Assembly (NCBI GenBank): GCA_032128415.1
Contig: JAQBGW010000004.1
Span: 35,820 to 99,819, forward strand
Reading direction: 5' to 3'
DNA from: Ga0077527 sp032128415
GTDB taxonomy: Bacteria; Pseudomonadota; Gammaproteobacteria; Burkholderiales; SG8-41
Length of the DNA stretch: 64,000 bases
The notes beneath the pieces are model-generated. The model searched no databases, was not told the origin of the DNA, and saw nothing but the letters and a program-made list of their open reading frames with translations. Below, in pieces: positions 51,367 through 60,233 of the stretch. The translations under genes were made by a program, and so were the position numbers. The stretch's first letter is position 1; each line of letters begins with the position of its first letter.

Positions 51367-51699
51367 ATGGCGCCAGAGTTCCCTCTGCACACATGGCCCC
51401 GGAGCATCCGCTATTGCAGCACACTGCTTATGTCGCCAAATTATTTGGGAATCGACGATGGCGAACGCATAAAACAGGAATCCACCATCGGCGCCATTGA
51501 TGCGATGGCCTGGGTGCACGCCGGCATACGCCCGACGGCGGTGTTCATTTCCATCGGCTGGGGCGAGCGCCAGCCCTGCAATCCGTGGCGCCCGGTGAAT
51601 TTCCTGACCGACAAGACGCAGCGCGACCCGATCTCGGACCAGACCATTTTCAAAGTGCTGCTGTGCCGGGTGTCGCATGCTGCGGACCGAGTGGCGTAA
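51367..51699 (+). pseudogene. Duplicated 3' remnant of the molybdopterin oxidoreductase
   Basis: The last about 85 codons (from roughly 51439) repeat the C-terminus of the 47900-50884 gene almost exactly (GAIDAMAWVHAGIRPTAVF, SIGWGERQPCNPWRPVNFL, TQRDPISDQTIFKVLLCRVS). At DNA level most positions are identical. Sequence before 51439 does not align in one frame. It is the tail of a second copy whose body was lost. The gene next to it on the other strand (YgiW-like) lies between the two copies. Confidence 0.75.
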
Positions 51700-51711
51700 A
51701 ATCCGGCCTGC

Positions 51712-51785
51712 GCGGGTGTAGTTCAATGGCAGAACGGCAGCTTCCCAAGCTGCATACGAGGGTTCGATTCCCTTCACCCGCTCCA
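51712..51785 (+). tRNA. tRNA-Gly (anticodon CCC)
   Basis: A 74-base tRNA with encoded CCA. Acceptor stem GCGGGTG/CACCCGC, D-arm GTTCAATGGCAGAAC, anticodon arm GCAGC-TTCCCAA-GCTGC giving anticodon CCC, T-loop TTCGATT within GAGGGTTCGATTCCCTTC. It reads GGG codons. Confidence 0.97.
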
Positions 51786-51810
51786 CCACCTTGAGTGATT
51801 GCCGGCCGAC

Positions 51811-52860
51811 GTGACTGATGATTTCGCCGCTGCACTAACTGCCTGGCAGAAACGCCATGGCCGGCATGATCTGCCGTGGCAGCAATCGCGTGATCCCTAT
51901 GCCGTGTGGCTGTCGGAGATCATGCTGCAGCAGACGCAGGTCACCGCGGTCATTCCCTACTATCAGCGGTTCCTCAAACGGTTTCCGACGTTAGAGGCGC
52001 TGGCGGCGGCACCGCTGGATGATGTGCTCGCATCGTGGAGCGGCCTCGGTTATTACTCGCGCGCGCGCAACCTGCACCGCGCAGCGCAGTTGATTATGCA
52101 GCAGCACGCCGGAAAATTTCCGACGACGCTGGAATCGATCATGGGGCTGCCGGGCATCGGCCGCTCAACGGCTGCGGCCATACTGGTGTTTGCTTTCGGT
52201 AAACGCAGCGCCATCCTCGACGGTAATGTCAAACGCGTGCTGGCGCGTGCACGCGGCGTTTCCGGTTATCCGGGCGAAACCGCAGTGGCTGCGCAATTAT
52301 GGCGCGTAGCGGAAGCGTTGCTGCCTAGAACGGGGTTGCGTTCCTATACCCAGGGACTGATGGATCTGGGCGCCACGGTATGCGTGCGCCGCAATCCGCA
52401 CTGCACAGAATGTCCAGTGCAGAGTCGGTGTGTCGCACGCAAGACCAATCGTATCGATGTATTGCCGACCCCCAAACCGCGAAAAAAATTACCCCGGCGG
52501 CGCACCATGATGCTGGTGCTGCAGCACGCGGGTGAAATATTACTGGAGAAGCGGCCGGCGAGCGGCATCTGGGGCGGGATGTGGTGCTTCCCGGAGGCGG
52601 AGTTCGATGCCAACGTGGTTGAAGCCTGTGTGCGGCGTTATGGTGCGACAGTGACTTTAAGCGCACCGCTGCCGCTGATCGCGCACGGTTTTACACACTT
52701 CAAGCTCGACATACTGGCGCAGCTGGTGGTGGTCACAGCGTGGCCGCACCGCACGGCGGAGCCCGGCTATCTGTGGATATCACCGGACGATGCATTGCAC
52801 GCTGCAGTGCCGACGCCGGTGCGCGGCATCATCGAACAATTGATCAGCCAGCGCCGGTAA
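51811..52860 (+). CDS. mutY: Adenine DNA glycosylase MutY
   Basis: A 349-residue glycosylase removing adenine opposite 8-oxoguanine. Features: WQKRHGRHDLPWQ, IMLQQTQVTAVIPYY, HhH-GPD region LPGIGRSTAAAILVFAFGKRSAILDGNVKRVLAR with catalytic aspartate, 4Fe-4S loop CVRRNPHCTECPVQSRC and a C-terminal NUDIX-like domain. I use the GTG giving VTDDFAAALTAWQ; a TTG four codons upstream has slightly better spacing. Directly after tRNA-Gly. Confidence 0.94.
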   Translation: MTDDFAAALTAWQKRHGRHDLPWQQSRDPYAVWLSEIMLQQTQVTAVIPYYQRFLKRFPTLEALAAAPLDDVLASWSGLGYYSRARNLHRAAQLIMQQHAGKFPTTLESIMGLPGIGRSTAAAILVFAFGKRSAILDGNVKRVLARARGVSGYPGETAVAAQLWRVAEALLPRTGLRSYTQGLMDLGATVCVRRNPHCTECPVQSRCVARKTNRIDVLPTPKPRKKLPRRRTMMLVLQHAGEILLEKRPASGIWGGMWCFPEAEFDANVVEACVRRYGATVTLSAPLPLIAHGFTHFKLDILAQLVVVTAWPHRTAEPGYLWISPDDALHAAVPTPVRGIIEQLISQRR

Positions 52861-52904
52861 TCGCTGCGCTCAGCAACGGTGTTGTATTGCCCAAAAAAAT
52901 AACA

Positions 52905-52917
52905 TAACTAATTGTTT
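52905..52917 (-). repeat. AAACAA-N4-TTA motif, copy 6
   Basis: Minus-strand context AATAAAAACAATTAGTTATG. The TAG in it is the stop codon of the LON-domain gene, whose last residues are INKNN. Confidence 0.6.
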
Positions 52918-53516
52918 TTATTAATATTTTCTACGATTCCGTGAGCCAGCAGCAAGTCGTGCAACTGCGCCAGCCGCTCCGCGGTATCCGTTAATTCCAG
53001 CAATGCCTGTTTTTGCTGAGGCGATATCGGCAGGATTTCCGCGAGACGGTAGCTGACCCATACCGGATCATCGAATTGCAAAGGGCCGGGCACGCTGTCC
53101 GCGCCGGCGCGCTCAACCGCCAGGCGCAGCACTTCCTGACAGGCGCGATCAATGACGGCGGGACGCGTCGGTTCAGGCAGCGACTCGACGCGACCGCTGA
53201 TGAGGCCGTTGGCGGCAACCTGTGTGTCCAGCACGCGAAAACGTGCGCCGCCGCGCGCCAGCAGCGCAAACAGATTCGGATGCGGCACATCCCATTGCTC
53301 AATATGCGCCAGGCAGCCGACGGCGTGCGATATTGCCGGATCGCCCACCTCATGTCCTTCCCGAATCAGGCAGACGCCGAATGGCGTCTCGTCGCGTAAA
53401 CACGCCTTGGTCATGTCCACGTAACGTTGTTCGAATATTTTCAGGGGCAGCCAGCCGCCGGGAAACAGCACCGTGGCGAGCGGGAACAGCGGTATTTCGG
53501 CGGGTGCCGCCGTCAT
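52908..53516 (-). CDS. Lon substrate-binding-domain protein
   Basis: A 202-residue protein made of the N-terminal (LON) domain of the Lon protease only (AEIPLFPLATVLFPGGWLPLKIFEQRYVDM, FGVCLIREG), with no ATPase or protease domain. Such stand-alone proteins are common; role unclear. It is coupled to rapZ by the ATGA overlap. The C-terminus lies in copy 6 of the AT-rich motif. Confidence 0.9.
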   Translation of the reverse strand: MTAAPAEIPLFPLATVLFPGGWLPLKIFEQRYVDMTKACLRDETPFGVCLIREGHEVGDPAISHAVGCLAHIEQWDVPHPNLFALLARGGARFRVLDTQVAANGLISGRVESLPEPTRPAVIDRACQEVLRLAVERAGADSVPGPLQFDDPVWVSYRLAEILPISPQQKQALLELTDTAERLAQLHDLLLAHGIVENINKNN

Positions 53517-54370
53517 GCGCCCAATTCACGATGGCGCGCCAGCGTGTGCACACGGTCGCTGAATTTTTCGGCAAGGGTCTCGGTGAAAAATACTGAACGG
53601 TGGCGTCCGCCGGTGCAACCGATGGCGACGGTCAGATAGCTGCGGTTGTCGCGCTCGAATGCGGGTAACCAGTCTCTGACGAATCGTTCGATGTCGCCGA
53701 GCATGCGCATGACGTCCGGGGTACCGCGCAGGAATTCAGCGACGGGCGCATCACATCCGGTCAGCGGACGCAGCACAGGATCGTAATGGGGGTTGGGCAG
53801 GCAGCGCACATCAAACACAAAATCAGCATCAAGCGGAATGCCGTGCTTGAAACCGAATGATTCGAACAGCAGCGTCAAGCCGGCGTGGGGCAGCGCAGCG
53901 AAATCCTTGATCCAGTTGCGCAGTGTATTCGGCGCCAGGTCGCTGGTGTCGATGTGATGCGCCATACCGGCGATGCCGGCTACGAGTTCACGCTCAAGTG
54001 CGATGCATTCAGGCAGCGTCAGTGTGCCCTGCGATAGTGGATGCCGGCGGCGGGTTTCAGAATAACGCTTGATCAATGCGTCGGCTTTGGCCTCAAGAAA
54101 AATGACCCGCGCATCAACACTCTCCGCGCGCAGTTGGCGAATGTGATCGGGCAGTCTGGCAATGTCCTCGCCGCTGCGTGCATCCATGGTCAGCGCGACG
54201 CGATTATGGCCATCGGCGCGCAGCGTATTGACGAGTTCGCCGACCAGTGCGACCGGCAAATTATCGACGCAGTAAAAACCCGCGTCCTCCAGCACCGCCA
54301 GCGCCACGCTCTTGCCGGAACCGGATAGCCCGGTGATCAGGATCAGCTGCATGTGGGCGGGCGAGGTCAT
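53513..54370 (-). CDS. rapZ: RNase adapter RapZ
   Basis: A 285-residue nucleotide-binding protein. P-loop LITGLSGSGKSVAL at the N-terminus, AFYCVDNLPV-type GFYCVDNLPVALVGEL, DVRCLPNPHYDPVLRPLTG and the C-terminal AIGCTGGRHRSVF signature. RapZ controls glucosamine-6-phosphate synthase through small RNAs in enterobacteria. It sits in the usual ptsN-hprK-rapZ order of betaproteobacteria. An internal ATG (MQLILITG) is an alternative start. Confidence 0.95.
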   Translation of the reverse strand: MTSPAHMQLILITGLSGSGKSVALAVLEDAGFYCVDNLPVALVGELVNTLRADGHNRVALTMDARSGEDIARLPDHIRQLRAESVDARVIFLEAKADALIKRYSETRRRHPLSQGTLTLPECIALERELVAGIAGMAHHIDTSDLAPNTLRNWIKDFAALPHAGLTLLFESFGFKHGIPLDADFVFDVRCLPNPHYDPVLRPLTGCDAPVAEFLRGTPDVMRMLGDIERFVRDWLPAFERDNRSYLTVAIGCTGGRHRSVFFTETLAEKFSDRVHTLARHRELGA

Positions 54371-54375
54371 GCCAT

Positions 54376-55320
54376 TTACTCGTCGGGGGAATTTATCGAG
54401 CGAGACTGCCGTTCGATGAATTCACGCGTACTGTCGATGCCGCGCATCTGCAGCACGTAACTGCGGACAGCAGCCTCGGTCAACACTGCAAGGTTACGGC
54501 CGGCAGCGACCGGGATGATGACTTTGCGGATTTCGACACCCATCAGCTTCTCCGCTCCCGGCTTCAGCGGCAGGCGTTCGAGATGGGTAAGATCAGAACC
54601 CGACGGTCTCTCCAGGCGTACGATCAGCTTGACGTTCTTGCGCGGGCGCAGGGCGGCTTCACCGAAGATGGAGCGGATGTTGAGTACGCCCAGACCCCGC
54701 ACTTCAAGAAAGTCACGCAACAGCGGCGGGCAACGCCCCTCGATGCTCTCGGGACCCATTTGGTAGAGTTCCACCACGTCATCCGCGATCAGGCCGCTGC
54801 CGCGACTGATCAGTTCCAGCGCGAGTTCGCTTTTGCCGACCCCTGAATCTCCGGTAATGAGCACGCCGACGCCGAGCACATCGAGAAATACGCCATGTAT
54901 GGTTGTCGAATCTGCAAGTGCGCGTGCCAGATGCGGGCGCAGTATCCACATCAGTTCCACGCTGGGAATCGGCGAGGAGAATAGCGGAGTATGCGTGGCA
55001 GCCGATACGTCGGCGAGCACGGGCGGAACCGTTTGGGCGCCCGCTACAATGAAGCAGGCGAGGTCACGCGTCGCTACTTTTTGCAGCATGCTGCGGCATT
55101 CCGCGACATCGAGGGTTTCCAGGTAGCTGACCTCTGATTGGCCGAGCACCTGAATCAGATTGGGGTGTATGAAATTGAGATGACCGACAAGCCCCTTTGA
55201 TGAATCCTTGGTGAGTTCGCTGTCGATACCCTTGTCAGCGCCGTCGAGACCACCGACCCAGGTCAGTTGCAGCTTGTCCTTGGTGTCTTCAAACAGTCGG
55301 GCTATGCTGACCTGTGGCAT
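54376..55320 (-). CDS. hprK: HPr kinase/phosphorylase
   Basis: A 314-residue bifunctional enzyme acting on a serine of HPr/NPr. P-loop GVLITGDSGVGKSELALELISRG, the family signature EVRGLGVLNIRSIFGEAALR and an N-terminal DRTGG-like domain with SVELMWILRPHLAR. HprK outside Firmicutes is typical of alpha- and betaproteobacteria without classical carbon PTS. Its start overlaps ptsN by 32 bases. Confidence 0.95.
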   Translation of the reverse strand: MPQVSIARLFEDTKDKLQLTWVGGLDGADKGIDSELTKDSSKGLVGHLNFIHPNLIQVLGQSEVSYLETLDVAECRSMLQKVATRDLACFIVAGAQTVPPVLADVSAATHTPLFSSPIPSVELMWILRPHLARALADSTTIHGVFLDVLGVGVLITGDSGVGKSELALELISRGSGLIADDVVELYQMGPESIEGRCPPLLRDFLEVRGLGVLNIRSIFGEAALRPRKNVKLIVRLERPSGSDLTHLERLPLKPGAEKLMGVEIRKVIIPVAAGRNLAVLTEAAVRSYVLQMRGIDSTREFIERQSRSINSPDE

Positions 55321-55774
55321 GAGGTTCCCATTCGGTGACGAGTTGATGCAACTCTTCAGGGGTGGACGCACCAAACAGCCGTTCACGGAACGGCTGGTCG
55401 CAGAACATCTGTGCCAGCTCCGAGAGAATTTGCAGATGTTCGTCAGTTGCGCGTTCCGGAACGAGCAGCACGAAGATCAGTTTGACGTTTTCGCCGTCCG
55501 GCGCATCGAATGGTATGGCATTCAGTAGCCGCACGACAGCGCCGGCTGCCGTCTTGAGCCCCTTGATACGACCGTGCGGTATGGCAATGCTCTGTCCGAG
55601 TCCTGTTGATCCAAGTTTTTCCCGGGCAAACAGGCTGTCGAAAATCATGGTGCGGGAAATCTTCTGGTTATTTTCAAACAACAACCCGACTTGTTCAAAA
55701 ACACGCTTTTTGCTGGTGAGATCAGCGTCGAGCAGGATGTTGGAGGCAGGCAGCAGTTTGGCGATCAGATTCAT
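55289..55774 (-). CDS. ptsN: Nitrogen-regulatory PTS EIIA component
   Basis: A 161-residue EIIA-Ntr protein. The phosphorylated histidine lies in QSIAIPHGRIKGL, with FDSLFAREKLGSTGLG before it and NVKLIFVLLVPERATDEHLQILSELAQMF after it. It relays PTS signals to potassium and nitrogen metabolism. Upstream of hprK, downstream of hpf. Confidence 0.95.
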   Translation of the reverse strand: MNLIAKLLPASNILLDADLTSKKRVFEQVGLLFENNQKISRTMIFDSLFAREKLGSTGLGQSIAIPHGRIKGLKTAAGAVVRLLNAIPFDAPDGENVKLIFVLLVPERATDEHLQILSELAQMFCDQPFRERLFGASTPEELHQLVTEWEPHATGQHSPTV

Positions 55775-55821
55775 GGGGGTGATTTGGAGTGATTTGGAGT
55801 GGATTGGCGCTGACGGGCGTC

Positions 55822-56151
55822 TCAGTCGTTGATCGGTTGATGTTTGATGGGGGCCGCATCGTGGCGGTGAGAGAGATTTTTGCCCTTGTGTTTCTGTATC
55901 GCCCGGTCGAGTTTGTTGACCAGATGATCAATTGCTACGTACATGTCGGTTTCTTCTGTTTCGCAGAAAATGTCCTTGCCGCTGAGATGCACCGTGGCTT
56001 CCACTTTGTGCTGCAGCTTTTCCACCGTCATGATGACGTTGATGTCAATGACATGGTCAAAATGCCCAGTAAGCTTCCCCAGTTTGTGCGCAACATGGTC
56101 ACGTATCGCCGGCGTGATCTGCATGTGGTGTCCGGTAAGGTGTAGGTTCAT
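55822..56151 (-). CDS. hpf: Ribosome hibernation-promoting factor
   Basis: A 109-residue short HPF (MNLHLTGHHMQITPAIRDHVAHKLGKL, EATVHLSGKDIFCETEETDMYVAIDHLVNKLDRAIQKHKGK). It lacks the long C-terminal extension. It dimerises or silences 70S ribosomes in stationary phase. Located between rpoN and ptsN, as in E. coli. Confidence 0.94.
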   Translation of the reverse strand: MNLHLTGHHMQITPAIRDHVAHKLGKLTGHFDHVIDINVIMTVEKLQHKVEATVHLSGKDIFCETEETDMYVAIDHLVNKLDRAIQKHKGKNLSHRHDAAPIKHQPIND

Positions 56152-56170
56152 TTGGCCTCCTGTTTTAATA

Positions 56171-57619
56171 TCAAAGTGTTTTTCTCATGGTTACCGGGAG
56201 TATTTGCATGGATTCCCGGTATTTTGCAATCGTGCGCCGGGCAACCACAATGCCCTGCTGCCCGAGTAATTCGGAGATCTGGCCGTCGCTGAGCGGGGTG
56301 CGCGTGTTTTCAGCGCTGACGATTTGTTTGATCAGTGCGCGGATGGCAGTGCTGGAGGCTGCGCCGCCGGCCTCGGTTGAGACATGGCTGCCGAAAAAAT
56401 ACTTCAGTTCGAAAATCCCGCGCGGCGTGTGCATGAACTTTTGCGTTGTCACACGGGAGACGGTGGATTCATGCAGGCCCAGGGTGTCGGCGATTTCGCG
56501 CAGCACAAGCGGCCGCATGGCGACTTCACCATGCTCCAGAAAATTACGCTGCCGGTCGACGATGGCTTGCGACACCCGCAAGATGGTATCAAATCGTTGC
56601 TGAATGTTCTTGATCAACCACTTGGCCTCCTGCAACTGCGAACCGAGTTGCTGGGCACCATTGCCGCGGTTGCGTTGCAGGATGTCCGCGTAGAGCCGGT
56701 TGACTTTGAGGCGTGGCATCGCATCCGGATTCAGTGCCACAACCCACACACCCTTGGTCTTGCGCACAATCACGTCGGTGATGACGAAACGGGTTTCTTC
56801 GACAGAATAGTCGCGCCCCGGTCGCGGATTCAAACTGGTAATCAGCTTCTGCACCTCGCGCAGGCAGTCCTCATCGCATTTTAGTGTGCGCCGTAATCCT
56901 GAAAAATCGCGACTGGCGAGAGCGTCGAGGTGGTGCTGGACAATATTGAGTGCTGCAGTCCGGTGCGGCGAGTTGTCTGGCAGGGCGGTGAGTTGCAATG
57001 CCAGGCATTCGGAAAGATTGCGGGCGCCCACGCCTATCGGATCCAGGTGTTGCAAGTGCTTGAGTGCAAAGGACAAATCTTCCTGCTCCACTTCCAGTTC
57101 CGGCGGCAGCATGGACTGGATGTCTTCCAGCGATTGCGGCAGGTAGCCGTCGTCATTTAATGAATCGATCAACATGTTGACGAGCTGCTTGTCGCGTTCC
57201 GACAAATACAGCAATGACAATTGGCTGGCGAGATGCGCGCGCAGGCTTGCAGGCTGTTCGGCGACAGGCGGAAATTCTTCGTCGTCCGACTCGCCCGATC
57301 CCGTGTTTGAGCTGAAGGATCCACCGTCCAGCACATCAAAGGCACCGATGTCGTCGGTGGGCACGGCGGCTTCACCGTCGCTGGCGGCGGATGCCGGTTC
57401 TTCAGCGTTGACCGTTTGGTGCGTATTGTCCTGAGGGGGGGCGGTTCCCGGTTGGTCGGCGGAAGTATCTTCACGTTCCAGCAGCGGGTTGTCCTGCAAC
57501 ATGATCTCAATTTCCTGATTGAGTTCAAGCGTCGATAGCTGCAGCAGCCGGATCGACTGCTGCAGTTGCGGCGTCAACGTGAGGTGCTGTGAAAGCCTGA
57601 GTTGTAGGGAATGTTTCAT
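56171..57619 (-). CDS. rpoN: RNA polymerase sigma-54 factor
   Basis: A 482-residue sigma factor. Region I is the Gln/Leu-rich N-terminus (LRLSQHLTLTPQLQQSIRLLQLSTLELNQEI). An acidic region II, the core-binding region and HTH follow, and the RpoN box is ARRTIAKYRE near the end. It serves the sigma-54 activator at 30519. It follows lptB on the same strand. Confidence 0.97.
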   Translation of the reverse strand: MKHSLQLRLSQHLTLTPQLQQSIRLLQLSTLELNQEIEIMLQDNPLLEREDTSADQPGTAPPQDNTHQTVNAEEPASAASDGEAAVPTDDIGAFDVLDGGSFSSNTGSGESDDEEFPPVAEQPASLRAHLASQLSLLYLSERDKQLVNMLIDSLNDDGYLPQSLEDIQSMLPPELEVEQEDLSFALKHLQHLDPIGVGARNLSECLALQLTALPDNSPHRTAALNIVQHHLDALASRDFSGLRRTLKCDEDCLREVQKLITSLNPRPGRDYSVEETRFVITDVIVRKTKGVWVVALNPDAMPRLKVNRLYADILQRNRGNGAQQLGSQLQEAKWLIKNIQQRFDTILRVSQAIVDRQRNFLEHGEVAMRPLVLREIADTLGLHESTVSRVTTQKFMHTPRGIFELKYFFGSHVSTEAGGAASSTAIRALIKQIVSAENTRTPLSDGQISELLGQQGIVVARRTIAKYRESMQILPVTMRKTL

Positions 57620-57683
57620 GCAGGGCCGGAAGAGGGATTCGCGTTCCGGTTATACGCGGTGCAAGTCGGGCGCGCGAGCCGGA

Positions 57684-58481
57684 TTAGAGCCGGAAATGCT
57701 CGCCAAGATAGACCTTTCGGACACTCTCATTATAAACGATCTCGTCGGGCTTGCCTGAGGCGAGTACGGTGCCCTCATTAATGATGTAGGCGCGATCACA
57801 GATGCCCAGGGTTTCCCGGACATTGTGATCGGTAATGAGTACGCCGATGCCGCGATCCCGCAGAAAACCGATGATTTTCTGGATTTCGATTACGGCGATC
57901 GGATCCACGCCGGCAAATGGCTCGTCAAGCAATATGAAACGGGGTTCGGTAGCCAGGGCCCGCGCGATCTCTACCCGCCGCCGCTCGCCGCCGGAAAGAC
58001 TGATGGCCGGACTGCTGCGCAGGTGGCCGACATGCAAGTCCTGCAGCAAGGAATCCAGGCGGGCTTCAATGGCGTCGGGGTCGGAGTGGTAGAGCTCGAG
58101 AATCGCGCGCACATTCTCTGCGACCGACAATCGCCGGAAAATAGAAGCTTCCTGCGGCAGATAGCTCAGGCCCAGACGCGCGCGGCGGTGCATGGGGGTG
58201 TGTGTGATCCGGGCCTCATCCAGAAACAGCTCGCCGCCGTCCATGGCCACGAGACCTACCATCATGTAGAAGCAGGTAGTCTTGCCCGCCCCGTTGGGTC
58301 CGAGCAAGCCGACGACTTCCCCGCTCATTACATCCAGCGATACATCATGCACCACGGTGCGCGCGCGATAGCGCTTGTTCAGGCGTTCTGCACGCAGGCG
58401 AAAGACCTGATGCGATGCGGTAGCGACTGTGCTGCCGGTTTGAGGCACGGAATCCACTGGACGGTCAGCGTTGCGGAGCAC
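57684..58481 (-). CDS. lptB: LPS export ABC ATPase LptB
   Basis: A 265-residue ABC ATPase with Walker A GPNGAGKTT, Q-loop LPQEASIF, signature LSGGERRR, Walker B FILLDEPFAGVDP and switch histidine ITDHNVRETL. It drives LPS extraction with LptFG. It has an N-terminal extension of about 30 residues, overlapping the end of lptA by 17 bases; an internal start nearer VFRLRAERL is possible. Confidence 0.95.
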   Translation of the reverse strand: MLRNADRPVDSVPQTGSTVATASHQVFRLRAERLNKRYRARTVVHDVSLDVMSGEVVGLLGPNGAGKTTCFYMMVGLVAMDGGELFLDEARITHTPMHRRARLGLSYLPQEASIFRRLSVAENVRAILELYHSDPDAIEARLDSLLQDLHVGHLRSSPAISLSGGERRRVEIARALATEPRFILLDEPFAGVDPIAVIEIQKIIGFLRDRGIGVLITDHNVRETLGICDRAYIINEGTVLASGKPDEIVYNESVRKVYLGEHFRL

Positions 58482-59115
58482 GCAGCTCCTCGCGGGGGGC
58501 GCTGAGAATGGTCGTCGGTTTTAGCGGCACTGGTGGTCGAGCTGGTTGCGCCGCCGCCGGTTCTTTGGGTTTGGGCTGAATCACCGCCCGCACACGACCG
58601 TCCGCGCTACCCTTGGCTTGCGCGCCGCCGCCGATCACCTGGAAGAATTCACTGTTGGCGTCGTACGAAATGTAATTTCCCCGCACCTCATCACCACCTT
58701 TTTTCATCGATGCCCGGACGAACAGTTGCACCGTGTCGGCGCGGCCGTCGTATTCGATGCGCTCAGCCCAGCCTTCGATATATTCGTCAAAACCTTCGCG
58801 CTTTTGCCGGAAATAGGAAAGATCGCCCCAGGTCGTGCCATGTTTGAAGCCCTGGTCGTCCTGCCGGATTTGCATGCGGACGCCGCGGATGATCAGCGTA
58901 CCCTGCGTCAGTACGACGCGCCCCTCGAATGTGGAAATCTGATTTGCATCATCAACGGTGACACGGTCGGCTACGAGGTTGATGGGTTTGTCGCGATCGG
59001 CTTTTTCAGCAAAGGCATTGCCGGAGGCGACAGCGCAGAAGACTGTCAGCGCAATGACGCCGAAAAATCGCTGCCAGGCGACCCTAGCGGCGTGCGCTGG
59101 CGTGATTCGGATCAT
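58465..59115 (-). CDS. lptA: LPS transport periplasmic bridge protein LptA
   Basis: A 216-residue protein with a signal peptide (FFGVIALTVFCAVASGNAFA) and an LptA/OstA domain (NLVADRVTVDDANQISTFEGRVVLTQGTLIIRGVRMQIRQD, GWAERIEYDGRADTVQL). The C-terminal Pro/Ala/Lys tail is typical of betaproteobacteria. I start at MIRITPAHA, inside the end of lptC. Confidence 0.92.
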   Translation of the reverse strand: MIRITPAHAARVAWQRFFGVIALTVFCAVASGNAFAEKADRDKPINLVADRVTVDDANQISTFEGRVVLTQGTLIIRGVRMQIRQDDQGFKHGTTWGDLSYFRQKREGFDEYIEGWAERIEYDGRADTVQLFVRASMKKGGDEVRGNYISYDANSEFFQVIGGGAQAKGSADGRVRAVIQPKPKEPAAAQPARPPVPLKPTTILSAPREELRAPQR

Positions 59116-59668
59116 GGTAGGTGCCCTTGAACTGGGAATGAAATTTGGCGGTGCGGGTTTCACCATTCAATTCTAAGCCAATCGCCGTGGCAACGGTATG
59201 GGCACTGGTGATCGTTACGTGTTGGTCCGTCCGAGCGATGTTTTCGTCGGGAATGACGTGGAGCAGCGTGGTTTGCAGCAGCAAATCGCTGCGATTGTCA
59301 TACGCGGCGCGTAAGGCGCGCACGTCTGTTTCAAAGTAAATGTTTTCACCGCCGCTGGATACCCGGGCTGTTTTAGAGGTAATCGTTACCGGCGCGCGGT
59401 CCGATGGACTGCTCACAAACCGCGGCATGATCAGATGCGTGGTGTCATCGTCGGGGTAGTGCGTCATGCGCTCGGCGTGCAATGTTTGTTTGACGTTGCC
59501 GTTAACATCCAACCGACGGGCGACAATATTCTCGATGATGTAATCGGGATCATGCCGCACGGTCTCGGCCGGGTGACTGCCCTGCTGGACCGTGTAATCG
59601 AGCCAGACAGACAGGCTGGTCAGCACGGCGAGCAGGAGTATCGGGAACAGTTGGGAAAGACGCGTCAT
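59084..59668 (-). CDS. lptC: LPS export protein LptC
   Basis: A 194-residue bitopic inner-membrane protein. N-terminal helix FPILLLAVLTSLSVWLDYTV, then a periplasmic LptC fold (PDYIIENIVARRLDVNGNVKQTLHAERMTHYPDDDTTHL). It connects LptBFG to LptA. It overlaps lptA by 32 bases and follows kdsC by 13. Confidence 0.92.
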   Translation of the reverse strand: MTRLSQLFPILLLAVLTSLSVWLDYTVQQGSHPAETVRHDPDYIIENIVARRLDVNGNVKQTLHAERMTHYPDDDTTHLIMPRFVSSPSDRAPVTITSKTARVSSGGENIYFETDVRALRAAYDNRSDLLLQTTLLHVIPDENIARTDQHVTITSAHTVATAIGLELNGETRTAKFHSQFKGTYHDPNHASARR

Positions 59669-59681
59669 GCCGGATTCATCC

Positions 59682-60215
59682 TTAGTGCGGAGTGCCTACG
59701 ACAAAACGGGCAATCTGGCGTCCCAATGACCCCTGGCTGTGCATGATGTACTCACAGAACTCCCGCGCCGCGCCGCGGCCGCCGGGTGCGTGAGTGACGT
59801 AATCCGCGTGGCGTTTGAGTACGGCAGGTGCATTGGCCACGGTCGCAGCAAAGCCGCATTGCGTCATCACCGGCAGGTCCACCAGATCGTCGCCGATAAA
59901 GGCGGCTGAGTCCGCTGTCAGCCCCAGTTCGGCGATCAGCGTATTGAATGAGGCGCGTTTGTCGGTGACGCCCTGTTGCAGATGGCGGATGCCAAGATCG
60001 TGCGCACGCAGCCGCAGGCTATCGGCGCGCCGGCTGGTGATGATGGCAAGCGCGACGCCGGAATCCTGCAGGAGTTTCATGCCCAATCCGTCGCGCACGT
60101 CAAAAGTTTTCATGACCTCGCCGGTGTCACCGTAGGGTAATCCGCCGTCGGTCAACACCCCATCGACGTCGAAAATGGCGAGTCGGATGCTGCGTGCTTT
60201 CTGGATTGGCTGCAT
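59682..60215 (-). CDS. kdsC: KDO 8-phosphate phosphatase
   Basis: A 177-residue HAD phosphatase. Motif I is FDVDGVLTDGGLP, with motif II in ITSRRADSLRLRA and late metal ligands in AFIGDDLVDLPVM. It produces KDO for lipopolysaccharide synthesis. 18 bases from kdsD on the same strand. Confidence 0.95.
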   Translation of the reverse strand: MQPIQKARSIRLAIFDVDGVLTDGGLPYGDTGEVMKTFDVRDGLGMKLLQDSGVALAIITSRRADSLRLRAHDLGIRHLQQGVTDKRASFNTLIAELGLTADSAAFIGDDLVDLPVMTQCGFAATVANAPAVLKRHADYVTHAPGGRGAAREFCEYIMHSQGSLGRQIARFVVGTPH

Positions 60216-60233
60216 GAATACGTTGCCGCGTGA

